The notes beneath the pieces are model-generated. The model had not been told where the DNA came from and ran no database searches. It saw only the letters and a list, made by a program, of their open reading frames with translations. Below, in pieces: positions 51,590-59,287 of a DNA stretch of 64,000 bases; position 1 is the stretch's first letter; each line of letters opens with the position of its first letter. The position numbers were made by a program, and so were the translations under genes. Origin of the DNA: Fibrella aestuarina BUZ 2 (GTDB taxonomy: Bacteria > Bacteroidota > Bacteroidia > Cytophagales > Spirosomataceae); contig NC_020054.1 in NCBI RefSeq assembly GCF_000331105.1, positions 4,677,838-4,741,837 of the forward strand. Reading direction: 5' to 3'.

Positions 51590-52282
51590 TCAGCCAGCTT
51601 GGGGGCGTCGGCGAATCCCGGCAATCAGCACCCAAATACCTAAGCCAACGAGGCCAAGCCCCCCGATTACACCTAGCGCTACCATACCGCCGGAACCGCT
51701 GCATTGAATGCCACAAACCAACATTATAATACCGAGACCGATCAGGACAACGCCAGCCAGAATACTAATAACAACTGTAAACCAGTGCTTTGTCTGGTGA
51801 TCCTTCTTGATTCGCTTGATGGCGTTTCGGAAATAGGCACGATAGGCGCGTTTGACTCGATTCTGTTCTTTCGTCTCAATTTTTGTCCGGCTTTCGGAAT
51901 CGCTCTTAGTGTGGCTCACACTTGCCATCCGTACCGGGTCAGTCTTTGATAGCGGCGCCTTTCCCTCGACGTGTTGGGCCATTTGGTTTCCAGCAAACAT
52001 CCACAGGCCAAAAACAGCCGTACAACTCAGCAACTCCAGGCGTTTGACAACCCAGAAGTTAGTTTTCAACTGGGCACGGGCGTCGTGCGGGTATAGATAA
52101 GCAGCTAGCCAAATCACGCCAATCAGTCCCCAAAACCAGAAATCGGCTGCAGAAAAGCCGTAGAAAAAGAGATCAGCGCCTGCAGCAAACGCGATTTTAC
52201 CTTGCACATAGAAGAGTACGGGCAAAATAAAAAGTCGAATGAGCCAGGGGTTTTTGCCGGCCCAACTGCTGATCGTATACAT
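51590..52282 (-). CDS. Hypothetical multi-pass membrane protein
   Basis: 230 residues that I do not recognise. Hydrophobic helices lie at about 13-33, 38-62, 84-100, 165-190 and 197-222; between them is a polar, Lys/Arg-rich loop (KIETKEQNRVKRAYRAYF). The last part is glycine-rich (GVIGGLGLVGLGIWVLIAG). Composition is lower in GC than that of its neighbours. No operon partner: it ends near the SanA-like gene (convergent) and is followed upstream by the AraC-type regulator gene on the same strand. Confidence 0.6.
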   Translation of the reverse strand: MYTISSWAGKNPWLIRLFILPVLFYVQGKIAFAAGADLFFYGFSAADFWFWGLIGVIWLAAYLYPHDARAQLKTNFWVVKRLELLSCTAVFGLWMFAGNQMAQHVEGKAPLSKTDPVRMASVSHTKSDSESRTKIETKEQNRVKRAYRAYFRNAIKRIKKDHQTKHWFTVVISILAGVVLIGLGIIMLVCGIQCSGSGGMVALGVIGGLGLVGLGIWVLIAGIRRRPQAG

Positions 52283-52412
52283 AGTAGGATCGGTTTAGGA
52301 AACAGTTATGCACCTAAATAACCATAAATTTCTAATAACCAACCTATTGCATTGACTCTCCGGTAATAGACTACTCGATTTCACCAAGGCCCCAGTTGTT
52401 GAACGCCATACC

Positions 52413-52973
52413 CTACACGGCATCCAGCGTGCGGCGGCCGGTGGGCTCTTTTCGGAATTGCGCGGGGGTTTTGCCAACCTCTTTCCGAAACTGATTGGTA
52501 AAATGCGGCACGCTACTGTAGCCCAATTGAAAAGCAATATCAGCAATGGGCAACTCGCCTTCCTGCAACAACGCCTTGGCCCGCTCGATGCGCTGGCTGA
52601 TCAGAAACCGCTCGATAGTCTGGCCGGTTTGGGTTGAAAACAACTGGCTCAGGTACGTGTAGTCGTAGCCCAATTTCTGGCTCAGAAAGTCGGATACGTT
52701 CTGGTGCGCAGGCCGTTCGTGTGCGTGGTGCACCTCGTTGATCAGCAACACTTTCAGCTGCTCGGCTAGTGTGGCTTTAGGGTCGTCGATCAGGGCGAAC
52801 CCCTCGGCTTCCAGCGCTTGCTGCACGGTTTCCCGGCTGATAGTCTCTGGCCAGGTACGTACCTCGACACGCCCCAACTCGATCGTCTCTACCGTTAGCC
52901 CAAGCGCTTCCAGTACCCGCTGCACGGAGCGCAGGCACCGGTCACAAACCATATTCTTGATGCGAAGTGTCAT
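52413..52973 (-). CDS. HMA-like domain fused to an AraC-type DNA-binding domain
   Basis: 186 residues. The N-terminal 70 residues look like a heavy-metal-associated fold: TLRIKNMVCDRCLRSVQRVLE with C10 and C13 in MxCxxC position, then TVETIELGRVEV. The C-terminal 100 residues are an AraC double helix-turn-helix (YTYLSQLFSTQTGQTIERFL; LPIADIAFQLGYSSVPHFTN, with the FRKEVGKTPAQFRK end). This is an unusual sensor: metal binding by the Cys pair would control DNA binding. Its neighbours, a TonB receptor and an HYC_CC_PP-like protein, support a metal-responsive role. The ATG at 52973 starts directly at the HMA strand. Confidence 0.88.
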   Translation of the reverse strand: MTLRIKNMVCDRCLRSVQRVLEALGLTVETIELGRVEVRTWPETISRETVQQALEAEGFALIDDPKATLAEQLKVLLINEVHHAHERPAHQNVSDFLSQKLGYDYTYLSQLFSTQTGQTIERFLISQRIERAKALLQEGELPIADIAFQLGYSSVPHFTNQFRKEVGKTPAQFRKEPTGRRTLDAV

Positions 52974-52989
52974 AAGTAGGTGGTTATTT

Positions 52990-53087
52990 GGCTTCGCCGT
53001 CATTGATGGTCATTGATTGCCATTTATGGTAAAAAAACAATCAATGACAACCAATGACCATCAATGACAACCAATGACGGCGAAGCC
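52990..53087. terminator. 35-bp inverted repeat built of GTCATTG/CAATGAC words
   Basis: Arms 52990-53024 and 53053-53087 match at 31 of 35; the ends (GGCTTCGCCGTCATTG) are perfect. Tandem CAATGACNAC units fill the right arm. It begins two bases past the TonB receptor stop. Related in words and position to 42362-42477. Confidence 0.8.
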
Positions 53088-53089
53088 TA

Positions 53090-55312
53090 TTACGGTTCTA
53101 ACGTGAATCGGAAACCGGCATAGAGCAACGCGCCCGTAACGGGGCCCCAGTTTTGGCCGGCGGCGTCAAAACTGGTATCAAACGGGTCGGCAGCCCCGAT
53201 GATAGGGTTAGGTTGCCGGTAGTTGGTCAGGTTTTCGCCGCCCAGATACACCTGCCAGGTGCGGAAGCTACGCATAATCTGTGCGTTGAGATTGGCAAAC
53301 CAGGGCGAATACGTCCAGCGCATAGCCGAGTACGACACGTGCGTGTGGGTGGCATCGTCGACCGGCAGGCGCTTGGGTCCGTTGAGTTGCAGCGTCGCGT
53401 CGAACTTCCATTTGTCGTAGGGTAAGGCGTAGGCGGCATTGAACAGCAAGCGGTCGCGGCTGATCATCATGCGCGGCATCAACACCCGTTCAAACTGCAA
53501 GGCACCCATGCTTTGCCGGGCGTCGAAAAAGCGATAAGCCATTTTCACCTCGGCTCGCTTGACGGGAACCACCGTTAGCTCGGCCTGAAAACTGTTGGCA
53601 AACGATTGACCAACAAGGTTGTAGAACAGCAGGTTACGCGGCTGATCGGCATCGACTACCAGTTGATTCTGGAAATCGGTCCGGCTGGCGTCGAGGGTCA
53701 GCGTGGCCTTTTTACCAAACAGCAGAAACTCATTGGTCAGGCCAGCCGTGTAGGTCCAGGCAACTTCGGGGCGAACGTTGTTGTTGAGAAACACCTGCCG
53801 CGACGACACGAAGTAACCGTAGTTTTCGGCAATCTGGTTAGGCACGCGCCAGCCCCGGCCCGCCGATGCCCGCAGCGTGATCTGCCCGTGCACGTGGTAT
53901 TTCAGGTGCACACGCGGCGACCAGTAGGTGCCGTATAGGTTGTGCACGTCGAGGCGATTGCCCAGCACCAGCGCAAACCGTTCCGGGTACGTGTAAGCAT
54001 ATTCAAAAAAGGCACCCGGCACCGACTCACGCCGCTTGAGCGGCTGCGTCACAAACAGTTCGTCGAAGTTATCCATCAGGTAGCTCGCGCCCGTTTTCAC
54101 CGTATGGTTGGTGTTACCGATGATGGTCTGGTAGATCAGGTTGCCATATAGCGACTGTTCATTGCCGGTGTAAGGCCGCAGGCCAAACAGCGATGCCTGT
54201 TTGTGCCAGGTCGCGTTCAGGATCAGGCCGAGGCCACGATACGGTTTTTCGGGGAAAAGCCGGGCCAGTTTGCTGAAGAGCTCGGTGCGGGTTGTCTGGT
54301 TGGTGAACCCGTACCGATACGCCCCCACGCTGCTGAGCTGCCCACCATCGCGGTTTTCAGAGAGCGCTTTCAGCCCCCCCTGCCACATCCAGCGTTCCGA
54401 ACTGTATTTGGCCCGTAGCACGCCGTTATATTGCGTATACAGCGGCAGATCGCGAAACCGGTCGCCGTTCTGATCGATCTCGGTGCGGAGGGTGCTCACG
54501 TGCCCCAGCGCCCCGATACTCCACTTTTCGGACAGTGCCTGCGAATAATTGACGTTCCCTTCCACCCGGCCGAAGGCATTAACGTACCCATTGATCAGCA
54601 TGTTGGGCAGTTGAGTTTCACCCCGGTAATCGGGTTTTTGCAGTTCCACATTGATCTGCCCGCTGATGGTTTCGTAGCCGTTCACCACCGACCCGGTCCC
54701 TTTGCCGATATCGATGCTGGTTATCCACGTACCGGGGATGTAATTGAGGCCAAACGTGGTGGCCAGCCCCCGGATGGTCGGGATGTTTTCAACGTTGGTT
54801 TGCACGTATTGCCCGCCCAGTCCCAGAAACTGAATCTGCTTAGCCCCCGTGACGGCATCGGCATATGAGACGTTGACTGAGGCGTTGGTTTCGAAGCTTT
54901 CCGACAGGTTGCAACAGGCGGCCTTGGCCAGGGTACGTTGCGTCAGCACTTCGGTCTGAATGGGGTTGAGCCGGTCAATCTGCGTGTTACCCGCCGTTAC
55001 GACCACTTCGGCCAGTTGCTGGGTGGCTCGCAACGTCACGGTCAGCGGGGTGGTGTAATCGGTGATGGTAAGGGTATCAGGTACGTACCCGACGTAGCTA
55101 ACCACCAGCCGGTTGGTGGCACCGACCGTGTCGATTCGGAATTGGCCGGTAGAGTCGGCCACCGTGCCTTTCAGCCCGCCCGACCAGTAGACGGTGGCGC
55201 CGGGCAGGGGGGTTGGTTTACCTTTCTCAGTGGCCTGTACCCGCCCCGAGAGGGTTTGCGCCGATGCCAGTATCGGCAAGGCTATAAAGCTGATTATTAG
55301 CAGTTTTTTCAT
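53090..55312 (-). CDS. TonB-dependent receptor with N-terminal carboxypeptidase-like domain
   Basis: 740 residues. Signal peptide (LLIISFIALPILASAQ), a carboxypeptidase-regulatory-like domain (about 20-105; LSGRVQATEKG, PLPGATVYW), then a plug (CCNLSESFETNASVNVSYADA split here as NLSESFETNASVNVS; IQFLGLGGQYVQTNVEN) and a barrel ending in LYAGFRFTLEP. The cysteine pair in AKAACCNLSESFE at the start of the plug is typical of a Bacteroidota receptor group found beside heavy-metal-binding proteins. With the HMA-AraC regulator downstream and the Cys-rich protein upstream, uptake of a metal such as copper is inferred, not shown. Confidence 0.9.
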   Translation of the reverse strand: MKKLLIISFIALPILASAQTLSGRVQATEKGKPTPLPGATVYWSGGLKGTVADSTGQFRIDTVGATNRLVVSYVGYVPDTLTITDYTTPLTVTLRATQQLAEVVVTAGNTQIDRLNPIQTEVLTQRTLAKAACCNLSESFETNASVNVSYADAVTGAKQIQFLGLGGQYVQTNVENIPTIRGLATTFGLNYIPGTWITSIDIGKGTGSVVNGYETISGQINVELQKPDYRGETQLPNMLINGYVNAFGRVEGNVNYSQALSEKWSIGALGHVSTLRTEIDQNGDRFRDLPLYTQYNGVLRAKYSSERWMWQGGLKALSENRDGGQLSSVGAYRYGFTNQTTRTELFSKLARLFPEKPYRGLGLILNATWHKQASLFGLRPYTGNEQSLYGNLIYQTIIGNTNHTVKTGASYLMDNFDELFVTQPLKRRESVPGAFFEYAYTYPERFALVLGNRLDVHNLYGTYWSPRVHLKYHVHGQITLRASAGRGWRVPNQIAENYGYFVSSRQVFLNNNVRPEVAWTYTAGLTNEFLLFGKKATLTLDASRTDFQNQLVVDADQPRNLLFYNLVGQSFANSFQAELTVVPVKRAEVKMAYRFFDARQSMGALQFERVLMPRMMISRDRLLFNAAYALPYDKWKFDATLQLNGPKRLPVDDATHTHVSYSAMRWTYSPWFANLNAQIMRSFRTWQVYLGGENLTNYRQPNPIIGAADPFDTSFDAAGQNWGPVTGALLYAGFRFTLEP

Positions 55313-55384
55313 GACTCAGATCGTAAAGCAAACACCAAAAGCCGATGTCAAATCCGACACCGGCAAGCGGAATTACGCTCACGA

Positions 55385-55831
55385 TCAAATCAGAAAAGCC
55401 TGCACGAAGGTCAGCAGCGCCCGGCCCCACAACGGTGGTGGGGATTCGTACCCGACAACGGCACGGGCGGCTAGCTGGGCGAAGAACCCATCGAACAGAG
55501 CCATAAACAGCGCCGTCATTCCCGCGCCCATCGGCTCGGTTACGGCCTTAATGAACTTGGCCAGCAACTGGCTCAGCGACGAACTGGTGTCGACGTTGTT
55601 ATAGCGGGTGCTGTCCTGGCAGCAGTCGGTAGCCTGCACCGAGGTGGTGGGTACGTTGTGGGTAGCCCGCACGGAACAGAGCCCACAGCCCGGCTCCGCT
55701 TTGGTGTAGACCGAATAGACGCGTTTACCCCGCACCTGACACGCGTGTTCGACCAGCCCGAAGCCCATGCTGCTGAGCAACACGACCACGGCCATGAACA
55801 GGTGCAGAAAACGGAGTAAGGCCAGTTTCAT
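55385..55831 (-). CDS. HYC_CC_PP-like small Cys-rich envelope protein
   Basis: 148 residues with an N-terminal hydrophobic segment (LHLFMAVVVLLSSMGFGL). Then come VEHACQVRG (in place of the HYC motif), CGLC, ATDCCQDST (the CC motif) and a terminal YESPPPLWGRALLTFVQAFLI split here as YESPPPLWGR (the PP motif). These landmarks match the small HYC_CC_PP family of Bacteroidota, which often sits next to TonB receptors; its role is unknown but the Cys and His residues suggest metal binding in the periplasm. It lies 72 bases upstream of the receptor gene and probably opens the operon. ATG 55831 is chosen over 55858 for a better signal. Confidence 0.78.
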   Translation of the reverse strand: MKLALLRFLHLFMAVVVLLSSMGFGLVEHACQVRGKRVYSVYTKAEPGCGLCSVRATHNVPTTSVQATDCCQDSTRYNNVDTSSSLSQLLAKFIKAVTEPMGAGMTALFMALFDGFFAQLAARAVVGYESPPPLWGRALLTFVQAFLI

Positions 55832-55867
55832 AGGGCAAAGGTCGGGGCTTTTGGGCAAAAAACAACG

Positions 55868-55904
55868 CCTGCCGGGGCGGCTTGTTCTCTACCACCCCGG
55901 CAGG
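55868..55904 (-). terminator. Terminator of the outer-membrane barrel gene
   Basis: CCTGCCGGGG / CCCCGGCAGG arms (10 bp, 17-base loop), followed leftward by CGTTGTTTTTTG, i.e. a T-rich tail on the minus strand. Confidence 0.75.
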
Positions 55905-55927
55905 CACACCCCGCTCACGGAGCCACC

Positions 55928-56764
55928 TTAACGCCCGACCTTAACGGCGATGCCCAGTTCAAAAACCGCCGAGCTGTTACCATACACGAATGACTCGTCG
56001 ACGTTGACGATTCCTAGCCCTAGCTGAGCATAAGGCCCTACCTTCTCGCTTAGTAAGTAGCGCAGCCCGATTTGCAGATTAGCGCCAATATTGCCTGACT
56101 CGCCGCCCTTGTACGAGGGAAAGGTTTTGCCAATGGACAGGCCCACATACGGGTCGGCCTTCGCATTTTGTGCGTTTAAGACCCGCGCCAGGTGGTAGTT
56201 GACCATAGCCTGCACCGTGACGTCGGATAAGCCGTCTTTCGACCAGTACCAGATGCGTGCACCGATCCCCAGGTCATTAGTAGCCGCAAACTCGACACTT
56301 GCCGTGAGGGGGGTGATTTGGCTGGGTAACATGGCCCCAACACTGAGTACCGGATGGCCTCGCTCAAACGCATACCCCGGCGACGACGGCCGCCGCCCGG
56401 CTTGTTCATAGCGCGGTCTGGGTTCATAGCGTGTCGGCTTAAGGGGTTCGTATGGCGAGCGGGCAGGGTCTGGTCGGGAAGCTTCCGCCCCCGTTTGTTT
56501 GACAAATTCGTCCGTCTCGCCGTTGGCGTAGCGAACCGATCGAATGTCGAGTCGGCGCGTCCGAAAGAGGGGGCCCGTGGGGTTACTAGCCCGGCGATAA
56601 ATAACTTCAGTATCAGTAACTTCATTGATAATAGCCTGGATAGTGGTATTATCGGTTTTATAGATTACATCAGGTCGATCACTTGTTGTTTGCGCTGAAA
56701 GCTCGGCGGGTAATACCCCCACAAGCAGGAGCCACAGGCCAAACACAGTAAAGAAGTTATTCAT
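55928..56764 (-). CDS. Outer-membrane beta-barrel protein (porin-like fold)
   Basis: 278 residues with a signal peptide (FGLWLLLVGVLPAELSAQ). The first 60 mature residues hold a small beta domain (VIYKTDNTTIQAIINEVTDTEVIYRRA), typical of Bacteroidota envelope proteins; a Pro/Arg/Tyr-rich spacer follows (PTRYEPRPRYEQAGRRPSS), then an eight-strand barrel (VLSVGAMLPSQITPLTASVEFAATNDLGIG split as VLSVGAMLPSQ; ends AVFELGIAVKVGR). It may be an adhesin or structural protein; no specific function is supported. Confidence 0.8.
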   Translation of the reverse strand: MNNFFTVFGLWLLLVGVLPAELSAQTTSDRPDVIYKTDNTTIQAIINEVTDTEVIYRRASNPTGPLFRTRRLDIRSVRYANGETDEFVKQTGAEASRPDPARSPYEPLKPTRYEPRPRYEQAGRRPSSPGYAFERGHPVLSVGAMLPSQITPLTASVEFAATNDLGIGARIWYWSKDGLSDVTVQAMVNYHLARVLNAQNAKADPYVGLSIGKTFPSYKGGESGNIGANLQIGLRYLLSEKVGPYAQLGLGIVNVDESFVYGNSSAVFELGIAVKVGR

Positions 56765-56878
56765 ACACAGCTCAGATGGGTGAAGTCACCAATCTAAGTA
56801 TTTCCAATCGAGCATTACCCGCTATACAGCCACTACAGCCATATTTCTTACTGATTGGTAAGATTCGTTTCAACAAAA

Positions 56879-56917
56879 AAACCGGCTAACAGGGGGTTAA
56901 CCCCTGTTAGCCGGTTT
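56879..56917 (-). terminator. Intrinsic terminator of the 11-residue-repeat gene
   Basis: Perfect 17-bp arms 56879-56895 and 56901-56917, loop GTTAA, followed on the minus strand by seven T residues. Confidence 0.9.
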
Positions 56918-56943
56918 GGTTAGCTGATCCTGTTTAAGGACGT

Positions 56944-57240
56944 TTAGTCTTCTTTTTTCGGCTCACCGCTAATGGCGCGGCCCGTTGCTTTGGCGGCTTT
57001 CGATACACCACGGCCCGTTGCTTTGGCAGCATTGCCAACGGCCCGGCCTGTGGCTTTACCGGCTTTGCCAACGGCCTTTCCGGCTTTCACGGCACCCCGA
57101 CCCGCAGCCCGCGTACCTTTTTCGGTCGCGTTGCCGACGTCCTGCGCCGTATTGTCAACTTTCTGTTCTGCAGACTGTGCGTAGGCGCCGGCAGAGAGCA
57201 TAAGGCCAATTGCCAGGCTGAATAACCATTTCTTGTTCAT
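56944..57240 (-). CDS. Exported Ala/Gly/Lys-rich protein with 11-residue repeats
   Basis: 98 residues. A clean signal peptide (LFSLAIGLMLSAGAYAQ) is followed by a hydrophilic mature part almost free of hydrophobic or aromatic residues. From about residue 45 it consists of three 11-residue units, AGKATGRAVGN, AAKATGRGVSK and AAKATGRAISG, preceded by more degenerate ones. The composition and period resemble group 3 LEA-like proteins, which stay unfolded in water and form helices on drying; this is an analogy, not a proven homology. A basic, nucleic-acid- or wall-binding role is an alternative. It has its own terminator. Confidence 0.75.
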   Translation of the reverse strand: MNKKWLFSLAIGLMLSAGAYAQSAEQKVDNTAQDVGNATEKGTRAAGRGAVKAGKAVGKAGKATGRAVGNAAKATGRGVSKAAKATGRAISGEPKKED

Positions 57241-57372
57241 TGCGTTGTGAATTGAGGTATGCTATTGTGGTTGCCGGGTGATTCCCGAGCGTTGTTACAT
57301 AGACTCCATACCGACAATTTTTGTTAGAATAACTTGAGTCAATACCGATTAAAAAGTGATTATACTCAACAA

Positions 57373-57858
57373 ATGACACACAATTCAACACAGGACGAGC
57401 AGTTTCTGCGCATGGCCATAGGCCTCGCCCGTGAGGGGATGAACACCGGAAAAGGAGGGCCTTTTGGCGCCGTCATCGTTCGGGATGGGGAGGTGGTTGG
57501 GCAAAGCAGCAACCTGGTCACCTCCACCAACGACCCAACGGCCCATGCCGAAGTGATGGCGATTCGTGATGCCTGCCAGCGGCTGGGTACGTTCCAACTC
57601 GACGGCTGTACACTTTATACGTCGTGTGAGCCCTGCCCTATGTGCCTGGGGGCCATCTATTGGGCGCGGCCGGCTCGCGTGGTGTATGCTGCCGAGCATA
57701 CCGATGCCGCTATTGCGGGCTTCGACGACTCATTTATCTATGCGGAGCTAGCCAAGCCCTATTCGCAGCGGAGTATCCCAACCCAGCAGGCGCTGCAACC
57801 CGAAGCCCGGACGGTCTTCGACGAATGGGTTCAAAAAGAAGACCGGACGCATTACTAG
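57373..57858 (+). CDS. guaD: Guanine deaminase (cytidine-deaminase fold)
   Basis: 161 residues. The zinc site is H58-A-E60 (catalytic Glu) in TNDPTAHAEVMAIRDA and C88/C91 in CEPCPMCLGAIYWAR. The NDPTAHAE and the following AAEHTDAAIAGFDDSFIY segment are those of GuaD rather than TadA, and the C-terminal tail is of the domain-swapped GuaD type. It converts guanine to xanthine in the cytosol. The ATG at 57373 begins close to the family start; an ATG-equivalent upstream would add polar residues. Confidence 0.9.
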   Translation: MTHNSTQDEQFLRMAIGLAREGMNTGKGGPFGAVIVRDGEVVGQSSNLVTSTNDPTAHAEVMAIRDACQRLGTFQLDGCTLYTSCEPCPMCLGAIYWARPARVVYAAEHTDAAIAGFDDSFIYAELAKPYSQRSIPTQQALQPEARTVFDEWVQKEDRTHY

Positions 57859-57863
57859 GGCCT

Positions 57864-57933
57864 AAAGGCAAAAGGTTAACATTGCCTGTCGCTCATCTAT
57901 CGACGCGACAGGTAATGTTAACCTTTTGTCTTT
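57864..57933. terminator. 29-bp inverted repeat between convergent genes
   Basis: Arms 57864-57892 and 57905-57933 match at 27 of 29; both exceptions are G-U pairs in the plus RNA. 12-base loop. It separates guaD and slyD. Confidence 0.85.
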
Positions 57934-57943
57934 GATTACCAGA

Positions 57944-58411
57944 TTAGTGCGCTCCGCCGGGGCCGTGTACATGGCCGTGCGCAATTTCATCGACGCTCGC
58001 ATCGCGAACCTCAACGACTTCGACGTCGAAGTGCAGGTTTTGGCCCGCTAACTCGTGGTTGGCGTCGACCGTAATCGTGTCGGGGTCTACCGCAACGACG
58101 GTTACGATCTGCCCATGTCCGGCCGAAAACTGCATGCCCACTTCAACGGGCTGCCCGCCAAACGCCGAGCGGGGTACAGCCTCGATCATGTCGTCGCGAC
58201 GTAGGCCGTAGCCTTTTTCGGGACCGACATCAAGGTGAATTTTATCGCCTGGCTGACGGCCTTCCAGCCCTTCTTCCATACCCGGAATCAGGTTGCCTTC
58301 ACCGTGCAGGTAGTAGAGCGGCTCACGGCCGTCGCTTGAATCAATAACCTTACCTGCATCGTCGCGCAGGGTGTAGTGGATAGCCGCCACCTTGTGTTTT
58401 GTGATGTGCAT
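57944..58411 (-). CDS. slyD: SlyD-type FKBP peptidyl-prolyl isomerase
   Basis: 155 residues. An FKBP domain (MHITKHKVAAIHYTLRDDAGKVIDSS split as KVAAIHYTLRDDAGKVIDSS) is interrupted by the IF (insert-in-flap) chaperone domain (PVEVGMQFSAGHGQIVTVV... DANHELAGQNLHFDVEVVEV split in two), the SlyD arrangement. YYLHGEGNLIPGMEEGLEG is the FKBP core. The tail HGHVHGPGGAH is His-rich, as in SlyD proteins that bind nickel and other metals. Cis-trans prolyl isomerase and folding helper in the cytosol. The ATG at 58411 is the family start. Confidence 0.93.
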   Translation of the reverse strand: MHITKHKVAAIHYTLRDDAGKVIDSSDGREPLYYLHGEGNLIPGMEEGLEGRQPGDKIHLDVGPEKGYGLRRDDMIEAVPRSAFGGQPVEVGMQFSAGHGQIVTVVAVDPDTITVDANHELAGQNLHFDVEVVEVRDASVDEIAHGHVHGPGGAH

Positions 58412-58452
58412 GTCTTTTTTCGTACTTGTGTTTTCTACCAACCTCGAAAATG

Positions 58453-58550
58453 AGTTTAGAGTTTGGGCGTTTCCAGTTTTCAGTTCGCTGGCGCATTCGT
58501 AAACGGCTTCTTCATCAAACTAGGAACTAGAAACGCGTAAACCTTAAACT
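58453..58550. repeat. Degenerate 33-bp inverted repeat between divergent genes
   Basis: Arms 58453-58485 and 58518-58550 match at about 25 of 33. Arms are full of (C/G)AGTTT words. Since the flanking genes are divergent, it is not a terminator for either; a promoter or operator role or a decaying copy is possible. Confidence 0.5.
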
Positions 58551-58562
58551 GGAAACTGCCTC

Positions 58563-59225
58563 TTGTCGTCGCATCATATTGTCCGTGAAAAACAGGAACC
58601 CGCCTTGCTGATTGCCAATGGCGAAGCCTGCCAGCCCGACCTACTGGGCCAATTACTCGAATGGTCGCCCTACGTGGTGGTGCTCGACCATGCCATTCAC
58701 CGTGTCATGGACATGGGCCTTAAAGCAGACGTGCTGCTGGGCGATTTTGACCGGAACGTTGATGTCGACGCCATTCGGGCCGCTCAATACCCCATCGAGG
58801 TCGTTCACACGCCTGATCAGAACAAAACCGATCTCGACAAAGGCATCGAATTCCTGATCGAACGTGGGTTTCCGGCCGTCAACATTGTCTGGGCAACGGG
58901 GCGGCGGATGGATCATACCATCACTAATCTGACGAACATCGTTCGCTACCGCCATCAGATCAAGATCACGCTGATCGACGATTATTCGGTCATCTACCCG
59001 CTGGTGGGGCGCTACGAGAAGTGGTTCGCCAAAGGCACGCCGTTGTCGCTTATCCCGGTCGGTACAGTCGACGGCATCCGCACGGAGGGGCTGCTGTATC
59101 CGCTCGACAACGAATCGCTCACGCTGGGGGTCCGTTCAGGCAGCAGCAACGAAGCCGCCGCCGACGGGTTCGTCCGGATCACCGCCGAAGCTGGTGCGCT
59201 GCTGATCATGGAGTGCCATGATTAG
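58563..59225 (+). CDS. Thiamine pyrophosphokinase
   Basis: 220 residues. It transfers pyrophosphate from ATP to thiamine. Seen: ALLIANGEACQPDLLGQL, VVLDHAIHRVMDMGLKADVLLGDFD (the D-G/A-x-GDxDS core), PDQNKTDLDKGIEF (NKTDLDKA-type motif), ATGRRMDHTITNL (G-RxDH) and the C-terminal beta domain (LSLIPVGTVDGIRTEGLLYPL). The start must be a TTG at 58563, as no ATG lies before the conserved region; this is uncommon but the frame leaves no better option. An inverted repeat ends 12 bases upstream. Confidence 0.9.
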   Translation: MSSHHIVREKQEPALLIANGEACQPDLLGQLLEWSPYVVVLDHAIHRVMDMGLKADVLLGDFDRNVDVDAIRAAQYPIEVVHTPDQNKTDLDKGIEFLIERGFPAVNIVWATGRRMDHTITNLTNIVRYRHQIKITLIDDYSVIYPLVGRYEKWFAKGTPLSLIPVGTVDGIRTEGLLYPLDNESLTLGVRSGSSNEAAADGFVRITAEAGALLIMECHD

Positions 59226-59273
59226 TTTAAGGTTGGCTGACGCCCGAGTGAGATGCGCCAGCCAACCTTAAAC
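59225..59273. terminator. 19-bp inverted repeat between convergent genes
   Basis: Arms 59225-59243 and 59255-59273 match at 18 of 19 (the exception pairs as G-U in the minus RNA), overlapping the stop region of the kinase gene. Confidence 0.8.
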
Positions 59274-59287
59274 ATCAACCCTTAAAC

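Noticed and set aside
58412..58562. TPP riboswitch before the thiamine pyrophosphokinase gene
   Set aside because: The conserved CTGAGA and ACCTGA segments are absent; the region is an inverted repeat.
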